A stretch of 64,000 nt of DNA from Dastarcus helophoroides (lineage: Eukaryota > Arthropoda > Insecta > Coleoptera > Bothrideridae), in NCBI GenBank assembly GCA_028583605.1, contig CM053328.1, positions 17,563,982 through 17,627,981 on the forward strand. Direction: 5' to 3'. Positions 36,287 through 48,352 of this stretch are shown here, piece by piece. The translations under genes were made by a program, and so were the position numbers. The notes under the pieces are model-generated. The model searched no databases. It was not told the origin of the DNA and saw only the letters and a list, made by a program, of their open reading frames with translations. How positions within the stretch are numbered: position 1 is the stretch's first letter; each line of letters begins with the position of its first letter.

Positions 36287-37439
36287 CAGGGTGAGGCAGA
36301 AAGAATAGGCCAACGCTAAACTGGAAATACTAGACACGAAAATATTACGATTGAGCTCAATATGCCTTATACCAATGTCGCTGCTTGACGAGATAGTCAA
36401 AGTTTAAATTTTATTCTAAAATTTCTCAATAATTGAAAAAGTTTTGATGTTACAAATCTTAAAATTGTAAAGTTTATGTTTTTGGTGTAAGAATTACAAA
36501 TTTTTAACTTATTTTGAACTTTCTCCTAGAGGGCGCTAGTTTCGCGGTATTAATTGTAGAAATTAAAACATATTTTTTTTGTCTTATGAGTTGCACCTAA
36601 AACAAATAGAGACTGTAAAATAACAATCAATTCTACAAAGAAAAGGTACTCTTGCTTAAATCGTCTAAATCTATAGGTTTTTAATATATTAGCCTTTAGA
36701 AGATTTAAATGTATTTTTTATGGTTTTTTAAGGCGCAGATTATTACTATATTGTTCAAATTTGAAGAAATTAGTTTATTAGGAAAAATTAAATTCTTCTT
36801 AGGTGTTGCAGTAAATAATCCAAGTAGCCACAAATACATTTAAAAATAAAACGGAAACTTTGAGTTTGATATTTAAAATAGTGAAATTTGAAATTTATTG
36901 AAATAGATGATAGACACTTTGAACATTGGATTTAAGATTTGTCAATGTCTCTATTACCAATAATTATTATTGTTATTTACTGCTGTTTTGACTGTTTCTC
37001 TACATCTTTGCATATTTTAAGAATAAATATATTACAACAAAATACATTAAACTGTTTAAATGAAAATAACTTGAAAACGAATGGATTTAGGCAACTTAAA
37101 TAAGAGTATTTCACTTGTTTTAAACATAACTCAACAGATAAAAAAATATGTTTTAATATACCTAAATAATAATGGGAAACTAGCGCCCTCTATAGGCAAG
37201 GTCAAAGTAAACCCAAAATTAGTAATTCTCACATTAAAAAACATAACATTTCCTAATATTAAATGTATGCATTAAAACTGTCCCAGTTATTAGGAAATTT
37301 CAGAATAAAATTTAGACGTTGAACGCCCTGTATCTCTTAAACTAGCAACATTGGAATAAGCCATGTTGAGCTCAATCGTAATATTTTGGTGTGTGGTATT
37401 TCCAGTTTAGCGATGGCCCATTCTTTCTGACTCACCCTG
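36287..37439. mobile_element. foldback mariner-like MITE with TA duplication, intact copy
   Basis: CAGGGTGAGGCAGAAAGAAT and the inverse of ATTCTTTCTGACTCACCCTG form ends that stay paired for about 150 bp. A second inner pair is TAGAGGGCGCTAGTTTC with GAAACTAGCGCCCTCTA (about 36531 and 37183). TA flanks both sides (36285-36286, 37440-37441). It is 1153 bp long and codes for nothing recognisable. Truncated copies are at 46.04-46.3 plus 49.3-49.6 kb and at 59.3-63.45 kb. Confidence 0.85.
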
Positions 37440-37444
37440 TATAG

Positions 37445-38740
37445 CAGCTCATATTATTTTCTTTAGCCAGAACAGGTCAGGTTATCAAATATTACATATA
37501 ATGGACCTGAAAATTCATTTTTAGCAAAACAAAGTGAAGGGTGCAATTTGAAAAACCAAAAGGAGAAGGATGGTTCCCTCAATGAGGTAGCAAGCACCAA
37601 AGTTTTGAAGACGAATTGTAATAGATTAATTATTGATGTTATTCGAAACTTTTTTGATTCATTTTTTAATCTTATCAACTAAAATATCTTAGTTCATATT
37701 TATGGGTGTTGCGACAAAAGGACGCGGACATTTGGGCGCGCGACAAAATGTCGCGGACCTTTAGTCGTACGACAAAAGCATGATTGCGACAAATAGGGAT
37801 AATGGTACGCACGACATAAGATCGCATGTGGTTGGAATGTTATTACCAGAACCATATTTAAAAAATTATTTAAATTATACCGCTTTAAACACAGGAACAC
37901 TTTTGCATATATTCAACTTGCAGTATTCTTAAAACGATGTACGAAATGAATTTTTATTTTTTTAAATGGAACACCAAGTAAATTTTTGCATATTCGGGTA
38001 GAGCTTTTCTTTACCAAACAGCGATATTGGGTTCCATGGATCTGTAATGGTAAGGGCTATACAGCCAAGAGAAAATACCATTGGATGTTAAATCATTTGA
38101 GTTGAGACTTGGTGGTATCTTTGAACATTTACACTCGTTAATGTAAGTTGTTTATTTTAATTTTGTTAACAATTTTTTTTCTTTTGCCATGGTTTCAACC
38201 CGTTTAATGGCGGAACAATTAAAATACTCTTTATCATTTTACCTTCAAATTAACTACAACTTTATTACTTTACTTTTTTACGATTTTCTTCATATTTTTA
38301 CTTATTAATAAATTTAAAAAAAAATTAATCATCATTGCAGAATAATATATTGGACCCTATACAGTGTGTCCCACCGGGAATCGCCGCGATCATATAACAA
38401 AGTACTTATCTAAAAAATTTGAAAATTTAACAACTGTAAAGTCGACAAGGGCAACACAACTAAAATATTCGCAAAGTTGTAATACTTCCGTTTATAACGG
38501 AAGTTGACACCAACTTCGTTATTTTAAATGAGACACCCTATATATTTTTGCATCTTTGAATTTTATTTGATATTTTAAGACCACTTTAAATTACAAACAT
38601 TGTTCTTAAATTTTTTTAGTTTTCGAGATAACTGGATTTTTATAAAAAATGTAACAAATGTAAGGTCCCACGAAATTCTTTGTATCTTTTTCCAGAAACT
38701 AAATATTTATTTCATATTTAATACGTAAGTAGAACACATA
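37445..38740. other. dispersed repeat and a short periodic GACAAAA block, otherwise no gene
   Basis: About 37500-37640 is a reversed copy of the repeat at 30.6-30.7 kb. About 37710-37830 has CGACAAAA..GCGGAC.TTT..TCG repeated at roughly 30-bp steps. From 37.9 kb onward it is AT-rich without structure until a TACAGTGTGTCCCACC end near 38359. Confidence 0.45.
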
Positions 38741-38744
38741 CAAA

Positions 38745-39795
38745 GCTACCTAGCACAACTTTCATAGATTAAAAAACATTATACCGAGTGGTGATTTCAC
38801 GACTGTACATTTTGGTAAATTCAAACACCGATAACTTCGTTATCTCAAACGGAACATCCTATATTTTTTTGATCTATCTAATGCAGATTTAAATTATCTT
38901 TCAACTGATATAGGCATTGCGGGAGTTTTTTTACAACTTTTGGAAATAATTGAAATATTAAAAAATTTTTAATTTCACGGTCATTGAATTCTTATTGAGT
39001 AGCATGTCAGTGACATAAAAAGAAATAAATGAAATGTACTTAAAAAAAAAGAAACAATCGATATCGACATTTAAATTATAAAACAATCAGTAAAATTACT
39101 TATAGTAGTTCATAGTGTATGATGAAGCTAAAATTAAAACATGACTAGTTGACATAATTGGAAATCTTATTTCGACATTTTTATTATCAACAACAGATTT
39201 TCTTCTATCTGATTTCTCTTTGCCGGAGTCGAAATTGGTGAGATTTTCTGCCATTCCCTTTATTGGATATCATGGAGGCTTGATTGGATATCAAACAGCA
39301 AATTTATCACCTTATCACATGTTTGTGATATTACTCTGTTAGATCGTCAGAAAATACTAAACAATTTAAAATACTTTTCATACCTAAAAAAGATGGCCAG
39401 GCATGTTTTCATTTTAACTTTACCACGCACTATAAAATAAACTATAAATAATTTGACAAATGGGTTCCTAACAGTATAATTGTCGATAGAGATTATTTCT
39501 ACTCATAACGTCACTGATATGCGACCCGATTAGAGTTCATTTAATTTGAAATGGCAAAAAAAAGTAAAAAATTGCAATTATTTCTAAAAGTTGTAAGAGC
39601 AACCCTTAGAAAGCTTGTATCAGGTAAAGGATAACTAAAAGCTACATAAGATAGGCTGAAAAAAATATAGGGTGTTCCATTTGAAATAACAAAGTTATCA
39701 CTGTTTGAATTTACCAAAATATGCACAACTGCATTCAACACTCGGTATAATGCTTTTGAACTTATGAAAATTGTGCAAGATAGCTCTCGTCGGCA
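38745..39795. mobile_element. palindromic MITE with ~240-bp arms
   Basis: About 38745-38990 is the inverse of about 39540-39795: 'gcacaa.tttcata', 'cattataccgagtg', 'ttttggtaaattcaaaca.tgataact.tgttat' and 'ggaaca.cctatatttttt' appear on both sides in opposite orientation. The centre (39.0-39.5 kb) is unique AT-rich DNA. It looks like a non-autonomous element. Target duplication not resolved. Confidence 0.6.
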
Positions 39796-39799
39796 ATCG

Positions 39800-41095
39800 A
39801 CAACTTATCGTACTAGTTGCACAATATACTATTGTATAATCATTCAACTTACTAACACTATCTACAGTGTGTTCCAAGATGGAGTACTGAAGAGGAACCT
39901 TTTTTTTATTTGTGGATTTAGGAGAAAAAGTCATTCTTTTTAAAAACTCCTGCTTGACCTTAAATGACTGAAAATTAAATTATTCTCTTTGTTTTTTTTA
40001 TAAAAAGCGACCAATTATTTGAAAATTCTACAAAATTACCTCTAGAAACTCTTGTTATTATTGATAGTATCGAGAAATATTATTTAAAATTATGGTTTAG
40101 AATGACAAAAAAGCCTAAGTTTGAGATTTCAGTTTATTTTCAAAAATTTTGCCAATGGAATAGACCAGGACTGCATAGAGCGTGCATTATCATTGCACCA
40201 TGAATCTATTCTGCTTTCACGACAGCTGTTGGAGCTATTCCATAGTTTCTTCTATAGACCGCTAGGTGGCTCTATACCTAGAAATTTGTGGTTACTTGAG
40301 AAAACACCATCAGAATGATTTGAAATATTGAAATAAAATTTATTTTTAGTCAAACTGGACAAGGAAAGTGAAATCATAAGTTAATTTCTTACTGTTGGCA
40401 AATCAACAATATTTTTTTTTGATAGGTGTCATCACCAAGATGATTTTTTTAAAATTCTTATCGCACTCATCCATTTTTCCCCTCCAGGCAGCATAGGAGA
40501 TTCAAATTACATTTGGGAACATTTGTAATTACATATTTTAGTGTATACCTTCAGTTGGAGCATTTGTTAGGTTCGAGTTAGGTATGCCAAACTGACGAAA
40601 TCTAACAATATCAAAACCGGTATTTGGTTCCCAAAGCCTGAATTTGGTAAATGTTCAAACTTATCAGTCTGCCCAATAGAACTTAGAAAATAAAATTGCA
40701 GATACGAAATGCCTATAAAGAATTATACAGACAGTAAAAATTTGCACAGAAACAAGTAGTAATATCTTTGAATGATATTTTTTTAATTTTATTCACTAAT
40801 TGTTATTATCTAATACCTCTTTATTTTCTTGTGTTTAGCCTTGATTTGTAATCTGTTTTGCTTAATGTTTAGAAAATAAACCAAAATTTCGGTTTTATAT
40901 TTTTTGTAATTATAAACTACATACATTTCTTAGTAACAATTTTGTATGTCGCCGCAGACGAACTTTTTTTTTATAAACCCGAAAATAAAAAAGAAACCCC
41001 TCTTGAGTACTCTATCTAAGGACACACTGTATATCAAATATTTCACAAAAGATTCAAAGATGATTAAAATATTATAGCATTTCACATAGGCACAA
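39800..41095. other. no identified gene
   Basis: AT-rich. 'gaccgctaggtggc' near 40257 and 'ggacacactgtatat' near 41020 are MITE-like. The 65-codon frame at 40121 is not recognised. Confidence 0.35.
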
Positions 41096-41097
41096 AC

Positions 41098-41717
41098 ATT
41101 TGCGTTCTGCCTTGAGTAGTTTGAAGGATAAAGTAGAGCAAACAGACAAATTTCCTGTAAAGATTGTACTCAAAAGTATGTCGGGCAGACTAGACGATCT
41201 CTTAAAATACGACTGAAGGAGCATTTGGCTCATTTGAGGTACGGAAGAACTGAGGAGTCAAGTGAGGCTCGGTAAGCTTTTGAATTAGGTCATAGGATAG
41301 ATAATAATATTAAACTGTTAGGAGTAGTAAATAAGAATTTTATGTTAAATGCATGTGAAAGTTTAGCCTTCCATAAGGCTGGAAACAATCTTATGAATGG
41401 TTGCGCTGGGCCTTTGGGTCACTCATCTCTGTTAAAAATAGTTAAGGTTGATATTTGAGGAATTGTGGCACTGCGACGTGTATGATTATATGCGCATGCG
41501 CGTTAGAATGCGGTGAATTATGCACGAAGTGAATATTCTTAATACATACGAGTTCATTTTAGGATTAGGTGTTAGTACCTCTCTGAAAATGATAGCTTGG
41601 CTATGGAAACTTGTTAGAGCAACGTTTGTTGTGTTTTTTAATCTTTCTTGGTTTCAGGGGAAAAATTTGTATTTCAATTTCTAAAGATAACCAAGGACCC
41701 GTCTGTTCCGCCAAAAC
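41098..41717 (+). pseudogene. Penelope-like GIY-YIG C-terminal part plus complete 3' tail
   Basis: The frame reads KYVGQTRRSLKIRLKEHLAH, then LRYGRTEESSEA, a stop, then AFELGHRIDNNIKLLG, NACESLAFHKAG and a stop after KVD near 41457. The GIY half is damaged, but Arg, Glu and Asn of the nuclease are kept. The tail has CTCTGAAAATGATAGCTTGG, CTATGGAAACTTG, TTTTTTAATCTTTCTTGG and AAGATAACCAAGGACC. The ribozyme-like core has substitutions (CUGAAAA) that would weaken it. Same family as 2.6 and 13.4 kb. Confidence 0.82.
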
Positions 41718-41774
41718 TGATTTATTTACATACATAGACCATGTTTCGGCATTCTTTAGCTATGAGTTAAAGAT

Positions 41775-41850
41775 CTTAACAGCAACGGTACCGTACTACT
41801 GATGGAAGGCCGAAACCGGTGTGTGGTTGTTGGTTGTAAATATTTTCAAC
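41775..41850 (+). mobile_element. second Penelope-type tail motif
   Basis: ACTACTGATGGAAGGCCGAAACCGGT resembles another widespread Penelope tail pattern (CTGATG ... GGCC-GAAAC-CGG). It lies directly after the end of the previous copy and is unlike that family, so it may be a different Penelope lineage. The run is written here in two overlapping halves only to show the core: CTGATGG and CCGAAACCGG. Confidence 0.35.
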
Positions 41851-44466
41851 TGTAGCACGTTGAATGTTATATTACATTTAATTGACAGAATTGGTTAAGT
41901 TTAACAGATCTAAACGTATGTTACGCGTTACGCCCAGGCCGCTTTTATTTAACAAATTTTACTATTTGTTATACAACCCTTAATACAAGAAAGTTACCTC
42001 ACAACTAGTGACCTTTATAACATTTACATTCTACATAACCTCTCATATTTTCAATTTAATTTACAAATTTTTCCTGCAAAAAAACCTTTTATGTAAATAA
42101 AAAGTTTTTTTGTAACACTTAAAATCCATATTCTTAGTATTCAGTAAATTTTATATGTAAAATATATAAAACGTTTACAAGAACACAAGAAGTAGTGACA
42201 CTATGTCTATGTAGCCTGAAGTTCTCTGTTTGGTTTCTGCTTAGCGGGATATTAATACAACAATCGCCCGTATGTACTGTTCATACACATCTGTTATGTA
42301 TTATCGGTTTACTAGGTTCTAGGTTAAATCATGTGGCGGAATTCCCACTAGCTCGGATTTAATGCACCAGCAAAATACGCACAGCTAAAAATACCCTGTG
42401 ATAGAAAATTTTTGAAAGCATTTATTTTTAACCAATATGTGGTTGCACCGAATGTACTCATACTTCCATCTTTTATTTCGTTTCGTATACCTCATACATT
42501 AGCAAGTTAATTATCGAAGAAAATTTATTAAAATATTCACCAACTATTATACGTATAATATGAACATCTTTAGGAGAAATTATTTTGGGATCAAACACTT
42601 TTTTGTTACTTTTAAAAAGTAAGAATATTCCGAACTTCCTCTTGGCATAATTTTTCTCTAACTAAAGCACATAGTAGAATAGACGTTGTGGGTTTTTGAA
42701 ACAATTATAAGTCAACTTTATCAATTTTGTTTTATGGGTCCTATGCTTACTAATATTTTCACTTGTAATCGAAACAACGCATTATTTAAAGCAAAAAAGG
42801 AAGTATACGATTATAGTTATTATTGATATATTTGATAATAAGCAGGAAATTAAAAAACTACCTGGTGAAATTAGAAAATTCATAAACATAGCAAATGATA
42901 ACTATAGGATAAGGAGGGTCAGCATGTATGACTATCTCAGAAATGACAAGAGGTAGAGATTCGGTTAAATGAGGAAAAAGTTTCCCAATAAATGACGAAA
43001 AAATTATCGCCCAGAAATATTCCATACGATTTTTATTTTCAAAGGCGTGTTTCATTTTTTCTGATGACAATATTAATGATGGAGCAAATATGATTAAACT
43101 TTATCTTTGCAGCTTCAAATAGGCTTAATAACGCATCGAGCAACCTTCCCCCTCATTATTTTATAACAAACCATAGAAGCTCTTTTTATTTTGTCTCATG
43201 TCTCATACATTATGGTTTATTTGGGTTTTCGTATTTTTATTTTACCAATATTGAAGGAAATAATTGAACACGGACCTGCATTACTCACTATGTTCTTAAA
43301 ATTTCATGTAATAAATAAATCAGACTTAAGTTTCTATTCTACTCTAAACAATGCACTTATTACGATTTTGCAGCTGTCGGCAGTTTTAATAAGTATTAAA
43401 ATTTATGTTTCTGGGAAAAATAAGTAACAGACTGATCAAAACTTACATTCCTTAGTTTAATTTTGAAGCAGAAGTTCTTCATAATGCATTAATTTTAAAG
43501 TGTGTATAATACTAGAAATACCGATTAATCCTTTGGAGTATGCAGCGAATTAGAAGAAGCTATTTATCTTAGAAAATGGGAAGACTTTCTCAAAGTATTA
43601 TTAATAATATAATATTTGAACATTTTCATGTTTACTTTCTTATCCTTCATAAATTAATGTACACTAACTACTAGTTGGGGATTGATACGGACACACCTAA
43701 TAATTGGTAGCGGTTTATCATATAATTTATACATTTCGAAGTGCACTTATGTTTTAAAATTTACATTTTGAGTAATATAGGACCGTATTCAACTTTCTTG
43801 CTTTCGATAACGTCTAAAAATGTAATTAAATCAATATGTATGATAGTTAAATTCAGAACAAAAGGAAGTTCTACAATTTGCTACAACAAAGCTTATTTCA
43901 AGTTGCAATGATAATGTTTAATAAGATTTGCTCTATTATTAATATTAATATCAGAAAAAATAAAGTAAAAGATCAATTTCATTTTTATCAATAACTCTGA
44001 AAATAAAAATCTTATAGAACATTCCTCGGCTTAACGCTTCAATTTGTTAGTCTTTTAATTGCGTAACTGTTTCCCCATTTAATCGAATCTGTACCTTTTA
44101 TCATTTCAGTGATGTCCATTCTGGTCCTCTTCATCATAGACATGGTATATATGTAGGTACATTAAGAAAATGCCTACGTATCTCTTATCACTATTTTTCA
44201 ATCTTTTCATTGTAGTCTTTTTAAGTTGGCGCATAAGAATTTTCCAATAAACTACTGCACATCACTAACACTGTTTACATTACAAACGAAAATTCGGTCA
44301 ATCGATAACTTAGCTTAGATGATCGCCTTATAACTGAATAATTTAACGAATACTTCACTAAACAAGCTATTGTTTGTATGCAAAAATGTACACCTTTAAA
44401 TTTTCAATTCAACACCGCGCCGCTACACTAAGACGAGAGACCGATAAATTGAAGGGTTTTACTCAC
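41851..44466. other. AT-rich; one exon-like open stretch, otherwise nothing recognised
   Basis: Apart from the 42861-43070 minus-strand stretch, no coding or repeat structure is supported. Confidence 0.35.
42861..43070 (-). CDS. unrecognised exon-like open stretch, hydrophobic
   Basis: The minus strand is open over about 65 codons, with two hydrophobic runs (FWAIIFSSFIGKLF and YPIVIICYVYEF). CAG lies just upstream and CACCAG/GTAGTT just downstream, so it could be an internal exon of a membrane protein. No family is recognised; insect chemoreceptors were considered, but no diagnostic motif is seen. It could be chance in AT-rich DNA. Confidence 0.15.
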
Positions 44467-44660
44467 CGGGTTTTCTAGCGAAGTTCGTTTTCTATTTGTG
44501 GACGCGTTCACTCGATGCCGATTCACAACGGTAACTGTTTTAAAAGCCCCGCAATTTATGTGAGGTCTTCAAGTTCAAACACCTTTATTGGACAGAGTGC
44601 TCACTTTATTTGGACCATAAAAGCTTGACAACCTGCGTCACGGTGAATGTCAAATAAAAC
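44467..44660 (-). other. possible untranslated first exon of a host gene
   Basis: A GC-richer, non-repetitive block on the minus strand ends AAAACCCG followed by GTGAGT, a strong splice donor. It has no long frame. It looks like a leader exon with a promoter near 44.6-44.7 kb. No downstream coding exon was recognised below it, so this rests on composition and the donor only. Confidence 0.25.
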
Positions 44661-45214
44661 CCCGTTAAAAAGTATCGTAAAGCTCTATGCAAACTAATAA
44701 CTTGGTTATTGATCATTTTATTATAGTATCTAGATAACTATAAAATGTTATCGATTGTTTAGTAGATATGTAAATTTACCTTGAACGCTTTTTTGCAAGA
44801 AATATAGTTGCTGCATATCTTTATTTCCAAGCATATGCACAATCTCTTTTAAATGAGAATAATTTGTAATTAAAACACACTGTTCCTTTATTTAATAAAG
44901 TCCAGAAGGAAAAAATTGACTTCTTTACTGCATCAATAATTTATAATAACTATCAAAAGTACAAAGCGACCCAAAGTTTATCTTGTACCATTCCAAATTC
45001 CTTTAAATACAAGCCCCCTCGGCGTGATATGTGTTTAGGTACCGTAAACTTGAGGATTTGAGGTTTCTTCCTTGTCACAATTATCCTATTCGTAAAATCC
45101 GCGTAATATTCGATGTTTTTGTAACCATGTCCTTCCTCTACAAAACCACATGTTTATAGAATTTACAGAGCCATTTTTCAGTAATTGACTTGAGAAATTG
45201 TCAAAAACTCAACC
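44661..45214. other. no recognised feature
   Basis: AT-rich DNA. No repeat end or coding frame is supported. Confidence 0.35.
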
Positions 45215-45217
45215 CAG

Positions 45218-45865
45218 AGCCTGGGGTAACTTTGTGATAAGAAGTTTTTCCATTATAAATATTCGCGGGGAATGAAATTTTTTAGTCACATCGTATTTTT
45301 TATATGAAAATCCATTTTCAGTGTTCCAAATGAAATACCGTACAAGTATAATCGAAAGTATACATTTAGGTGACAAAATGTACATTAAAATACGCAATTC
45401 TTTTAAGCATGCGGACATCTGAAACAAAAAAAAAAATGTGAATTCAATTATCTAGATCCAAATCAAGCAAAAGTTTCATATCGAATAACTTAGTCCAATT
45501 CTTAAGCCGTAAAAAATTCTTTCGTTTAAAATTTTTGGAGGCTCAATGTGGAATAAAACTTGTTCTTTCGAATACAATTTTTTCGGCTTTTTCCATCGCA
45601 CTGACAAGCATTCTATTTGGTGTTTTTACTGTAATCCTGTAATCCGGATAAGGCCTGCCTCAAGATTTACCAACAACATGGTGTCCTTGATCGTATTCTG
45701 TCCCGGTGGACGAAGAGGATGGATTTCTGGTAGGAGTCGGAGGTTCAGCTTCACGAAACTCTTCTTCGTTTAAATCTAAATCGGGTTCTAAATTCTGAAG
45801 AAAAGACGCACAAGACGTGTTGGTGATTTTGTGACAAAAAACGCCTTCACAAAGTCACCCCGTCA
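45218..45865 (-). mobile_element. element with GGGGTAACTTTGTGA ends and a decayed frame
   Basis: GGGGTAACTTTGTGA (near 45221) and TCACAAAGTCACCCC (near 45851) are inverse with one mismatch. Between them the minus strand has a mostly open frame in two parts split by a stop: an acidic, Ser/Thr/Pro-rich part (EEEFREAEPPTPTRNPSS) and then GRPYPDYRITVKTPNRMLV and EKAEKIVFERTSFIPH. The order looks like the C-terminal end of a transposase, but the family is not recognised and no DDE block is seen. Confidence 0.4.
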
Positions 45866-46043
45866 GCTTTTGAATTTTTACCTTATTAAACAGAACTCAA
45901 TCCATGTGGTGTGAGGACCCATCGGACGTCCCAGGTGGCGGCTAGGGAAAGGACCATACGATGATCGTAGGTGGGCCTGGTCAGCATAGGCTATAGGGCT
46001 CATTGGATAAATATTTACACTTTATAGCCAGCCACATAATATA

Positions 46044-46340
46044 CCGAGTCGACCAGAAAGAATGAGCAAATTCTTATTTGGAGAGTGTGATTAAATTTTT
46101 TCATTGCTGGATCCTTATTTACTCGTCTTAAATTACAGTAAATTTATGTTAGCGATTTCATTTATTTAAATAATAATTTAAATATTTTACAAACTGGGCT
46201 CGGTAAGCTAAAATAAATTTAGTACAAAGGGTGATGAAATTTTCAATTTCATTCGGCAATTTCTCAATAGTTGAGAAAGTTTTGATAGTATAAATGAGTC
46301 CACTAGAAGCAAAACTCTGCATTTGACTTTGAGTTATCAT
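46044..46340 (+). mobile_element. left part of a foldback mariner-like MITE copy, interrupted
   Basis: 'CCGAGTCGACCAGAAAGAATGAGC' differs at a few bases from the intact copy's left end at 36287, and 'atttctcaata.ttgagaaagttttgat' follows in both. A candidate continuation is at about 49.28-49.56 kb ('gg.gcgctagtt', 'caattctacaaagaaaagg'). The DNA in between is a later insertion or insertions. The right end was not found. The quoted end is approximate and only its first 20 bases matter. Confidence 0.55.
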
Positions 46341-46930
46341 CAGAAAACCTGTATTTCTTGATTCAACGTAATTTTTTAAGTAACCATGTTGTAAGTAGGG
46401 TATTCGATCCCGGTCCTCATTTTTAATCCCGGGATTTCGGGATTTCATTTGGTCAATCCCGGGATCCCGGGATTATTTCGGTATTGAGGCTTACGAATAA
46501 AGAAGCAAAAATGTTATAGAAGTCAGCTTTTTAATTAACAAATCAAAATTTAGACAGCAATCAACGTAATCAAAATTTCGACAAAAATCAATGCATTTTC
46601 CTCGCTCTTCTAACTCATCAGACTAACCGGACTTTTAAAACCATTCCCTGTTTATGCTATAATTATTCTTCTTTAACATCTTTTTAAACTTACAAAAATT
46701 GAAAAAACCTTTATGTGACTAACTATGGAAATAAACTTTGAAAATCAACAGAATTCCCTACAGGATATACTTCTTCCGGGATTGGACCATGTCAAAGAAC
46801 TACTAAAAGTGTTCGACGTTTCGCCCACCATCGTAGGGGGCTTCTTCAGGAACAAAGAAAGAAAAATAGATGAAATGAGGGACTATGCAAAAAAGAAAAA
46901 TAAAAATAAAAGGCCAATTTCAAAGCATCG

Positions 46931-47190
46931 GAGCACGGTAACTCAGTATGTCCACCATACCAGAGGCGAAACTCTTCTGAATTGAAAATTGGTACAAAGG
47001 ATAAGAAAGTCTAGACAGAAGAGCACGGTAACTCAGTATGTCCACCATACCAGAGGCGAAACTCTTCTGAATTGAAACTTGGTACAAAAGAAAGTTTAGG
47101 CAGAAGAGCACGGTAACTCAGTATGTCCACCATACCAGAGGCGAAACTCTTCAGAATTCCCTTTTAACATAAAACGATGACTTTCAGGTA
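46931..47190. repeat. three tandem ~88-bp repeats
   Basis: GAGCACGGTAACTCAG opens copies at 46931, 47021 and 47106, each followed by 'tatgtccaccataccagagg' and 'gcgaaactcttc.gaatt'. The copies are nearly identical, so the array is young or homogenised. A degenerate fourth piece ('ggtaactccaccataccag') lies near 47189. Reading frames through it are repeat artefacts. Confidence 0.85.
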
Positions 47191-47284
47191 ACTCCACCAT
47201 ACCAGCTAACAAAACGCAAAAAGTATTCAAAAATAATATTAACCAGTCACATTTCTATTAAATATAAAGAAAACTAAGGTAATA

Positions 47285-47800
47285 GGAACATTCTGTTCTT
47301 CATGGTAAACTCTTATTGACCGGAAACATTATGTTTATTAATTTTATTTAACATTTCTTCGGCCCAGTTTGGAAATATTCAAATTTTTATTGTTTGTTGA
47401 CAATATTCTAAAACGTCTATTCATGTTAAAAAAAATGTATATTATTTTTAAATTTTTTATTTCTAAGAATTTCTTTCACATTGTTCGCTTTCCATGTTAT
47501 GCACTGCTGACGAGCTCAAATGAGAGCGAAACATCGATATCCAGTGCTACAATTTTCTTTATGTATTTTTATAATTTATTAAAAAAAACAAACCTTTTTT
47601 TTTCATTTCTAATTTTGGTCTTCTATTTTCATTTTTCCTATTCTATGTAAAATAAACTAACCTCTTATTTTGTCAACTGCCATGAGGTGACGTTTTAAAT
47701 AAATTTAAATATTACGTAGTCATATTTCAAAAACTGTTTTAGAATATTGTCAACAAACAGTAAAAATTTGAATATTTCCAAACTGAATAATAATACGTCC
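47285..47800. mobile_element. foldback MITE family FB1
   Basis: The left arm 'cttattgaccggaaacat', 'tttggaaatattcaaatttttattgtttg' and 'gttgacaatattctaaaac' is mirrored by 47690-47790 ('ttttagaatattgtcaacaaacagtaaaaatttgaatatttccaaa'). It matches 57.53-58.10 kb closely. Non-coding; the 93-codon frame at 47369 is a by-product. Confidence 0.75.
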
Positions 47801-48352
47801 GTCACCAAACTTTTTAATTCAAAATAAAAAAAAATATATTTCAAGCATGCATGGCAACCTCGGTGGGTTAATTTATGGTACTTGCTTGGATTAAAACTTT
47901 GTATTTTATATTAAAAAGATAAGAAAGCAATTTTATTGGGAGCACTGGCACTGAGCGTTTTGCTGTGTATGATGTCAATCCCGAAAATCCCGGGATCAGA
48001 AAAATTCGGAAGTGAATAGCGGTAGGGATTTCGGGATCCCGACTTTCGGGATCCCCGCATCAAATCCTCTAGTTTCCCAAATTTATTAATTTTCACAAAA
48101 AAATTTTAAAAAATTATTGCAAATACAGACTTTTGCAAGTGAAAAATGCAAATACAGATGTATGCAGTTGAAACGTGCAAATGCCTAAAAAACTAAACCT
48201 AAATAAAAATGCTATTCATTGGCATATTCAGGTGGGCAAGGGGTTAGCTGTCTCCAAATAACCGCTGACTCATTGACTCCCTCCTCCCACAGCCCACTAG
48301 GCAGAGGGAAAATTATTATGATATCAATATCTTCACAGTAGAATAAAATGGA

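Larger units (their letters stand above)
46396..48071. mobile_element. element with ATCCCGGGAT-rich inverted ends
   Basis: The left side has TAGGGTATTCGATCCCGG followed by AATCCCGGGATTTCGGGAT; the right side (47965-48071) has the same words inverted and ends CATCAAATCCTCTA. The pairing is imperfect and no target duplication was found, so the limits are approximate. It holds a short unrecognised frame (46725-46985), the tandem array at 46931 and a foldback element at 47285-47800. Confidence 0.5.

Noticed and set aside
42861..43427. Odorant-receptor-like exons on both strands
   Set aside because: They are hydrophobic, but AT-rich DNA yields such frames by chance and no receptor motif is visible. 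Kept only as a low-confidence exon-like stretch.
46920..47111. Minus-strand protein repeat SIQKSFASGMVDILSYRA
   Set aside because: It only mirrors the tandem DNA repeat; no start, context or homology.
46931..47190. CRISPR-like array
   Set aside because: Whole units are repeated without distinct spacers, in eukaryotic DNA; it is a plain tandem repeat.
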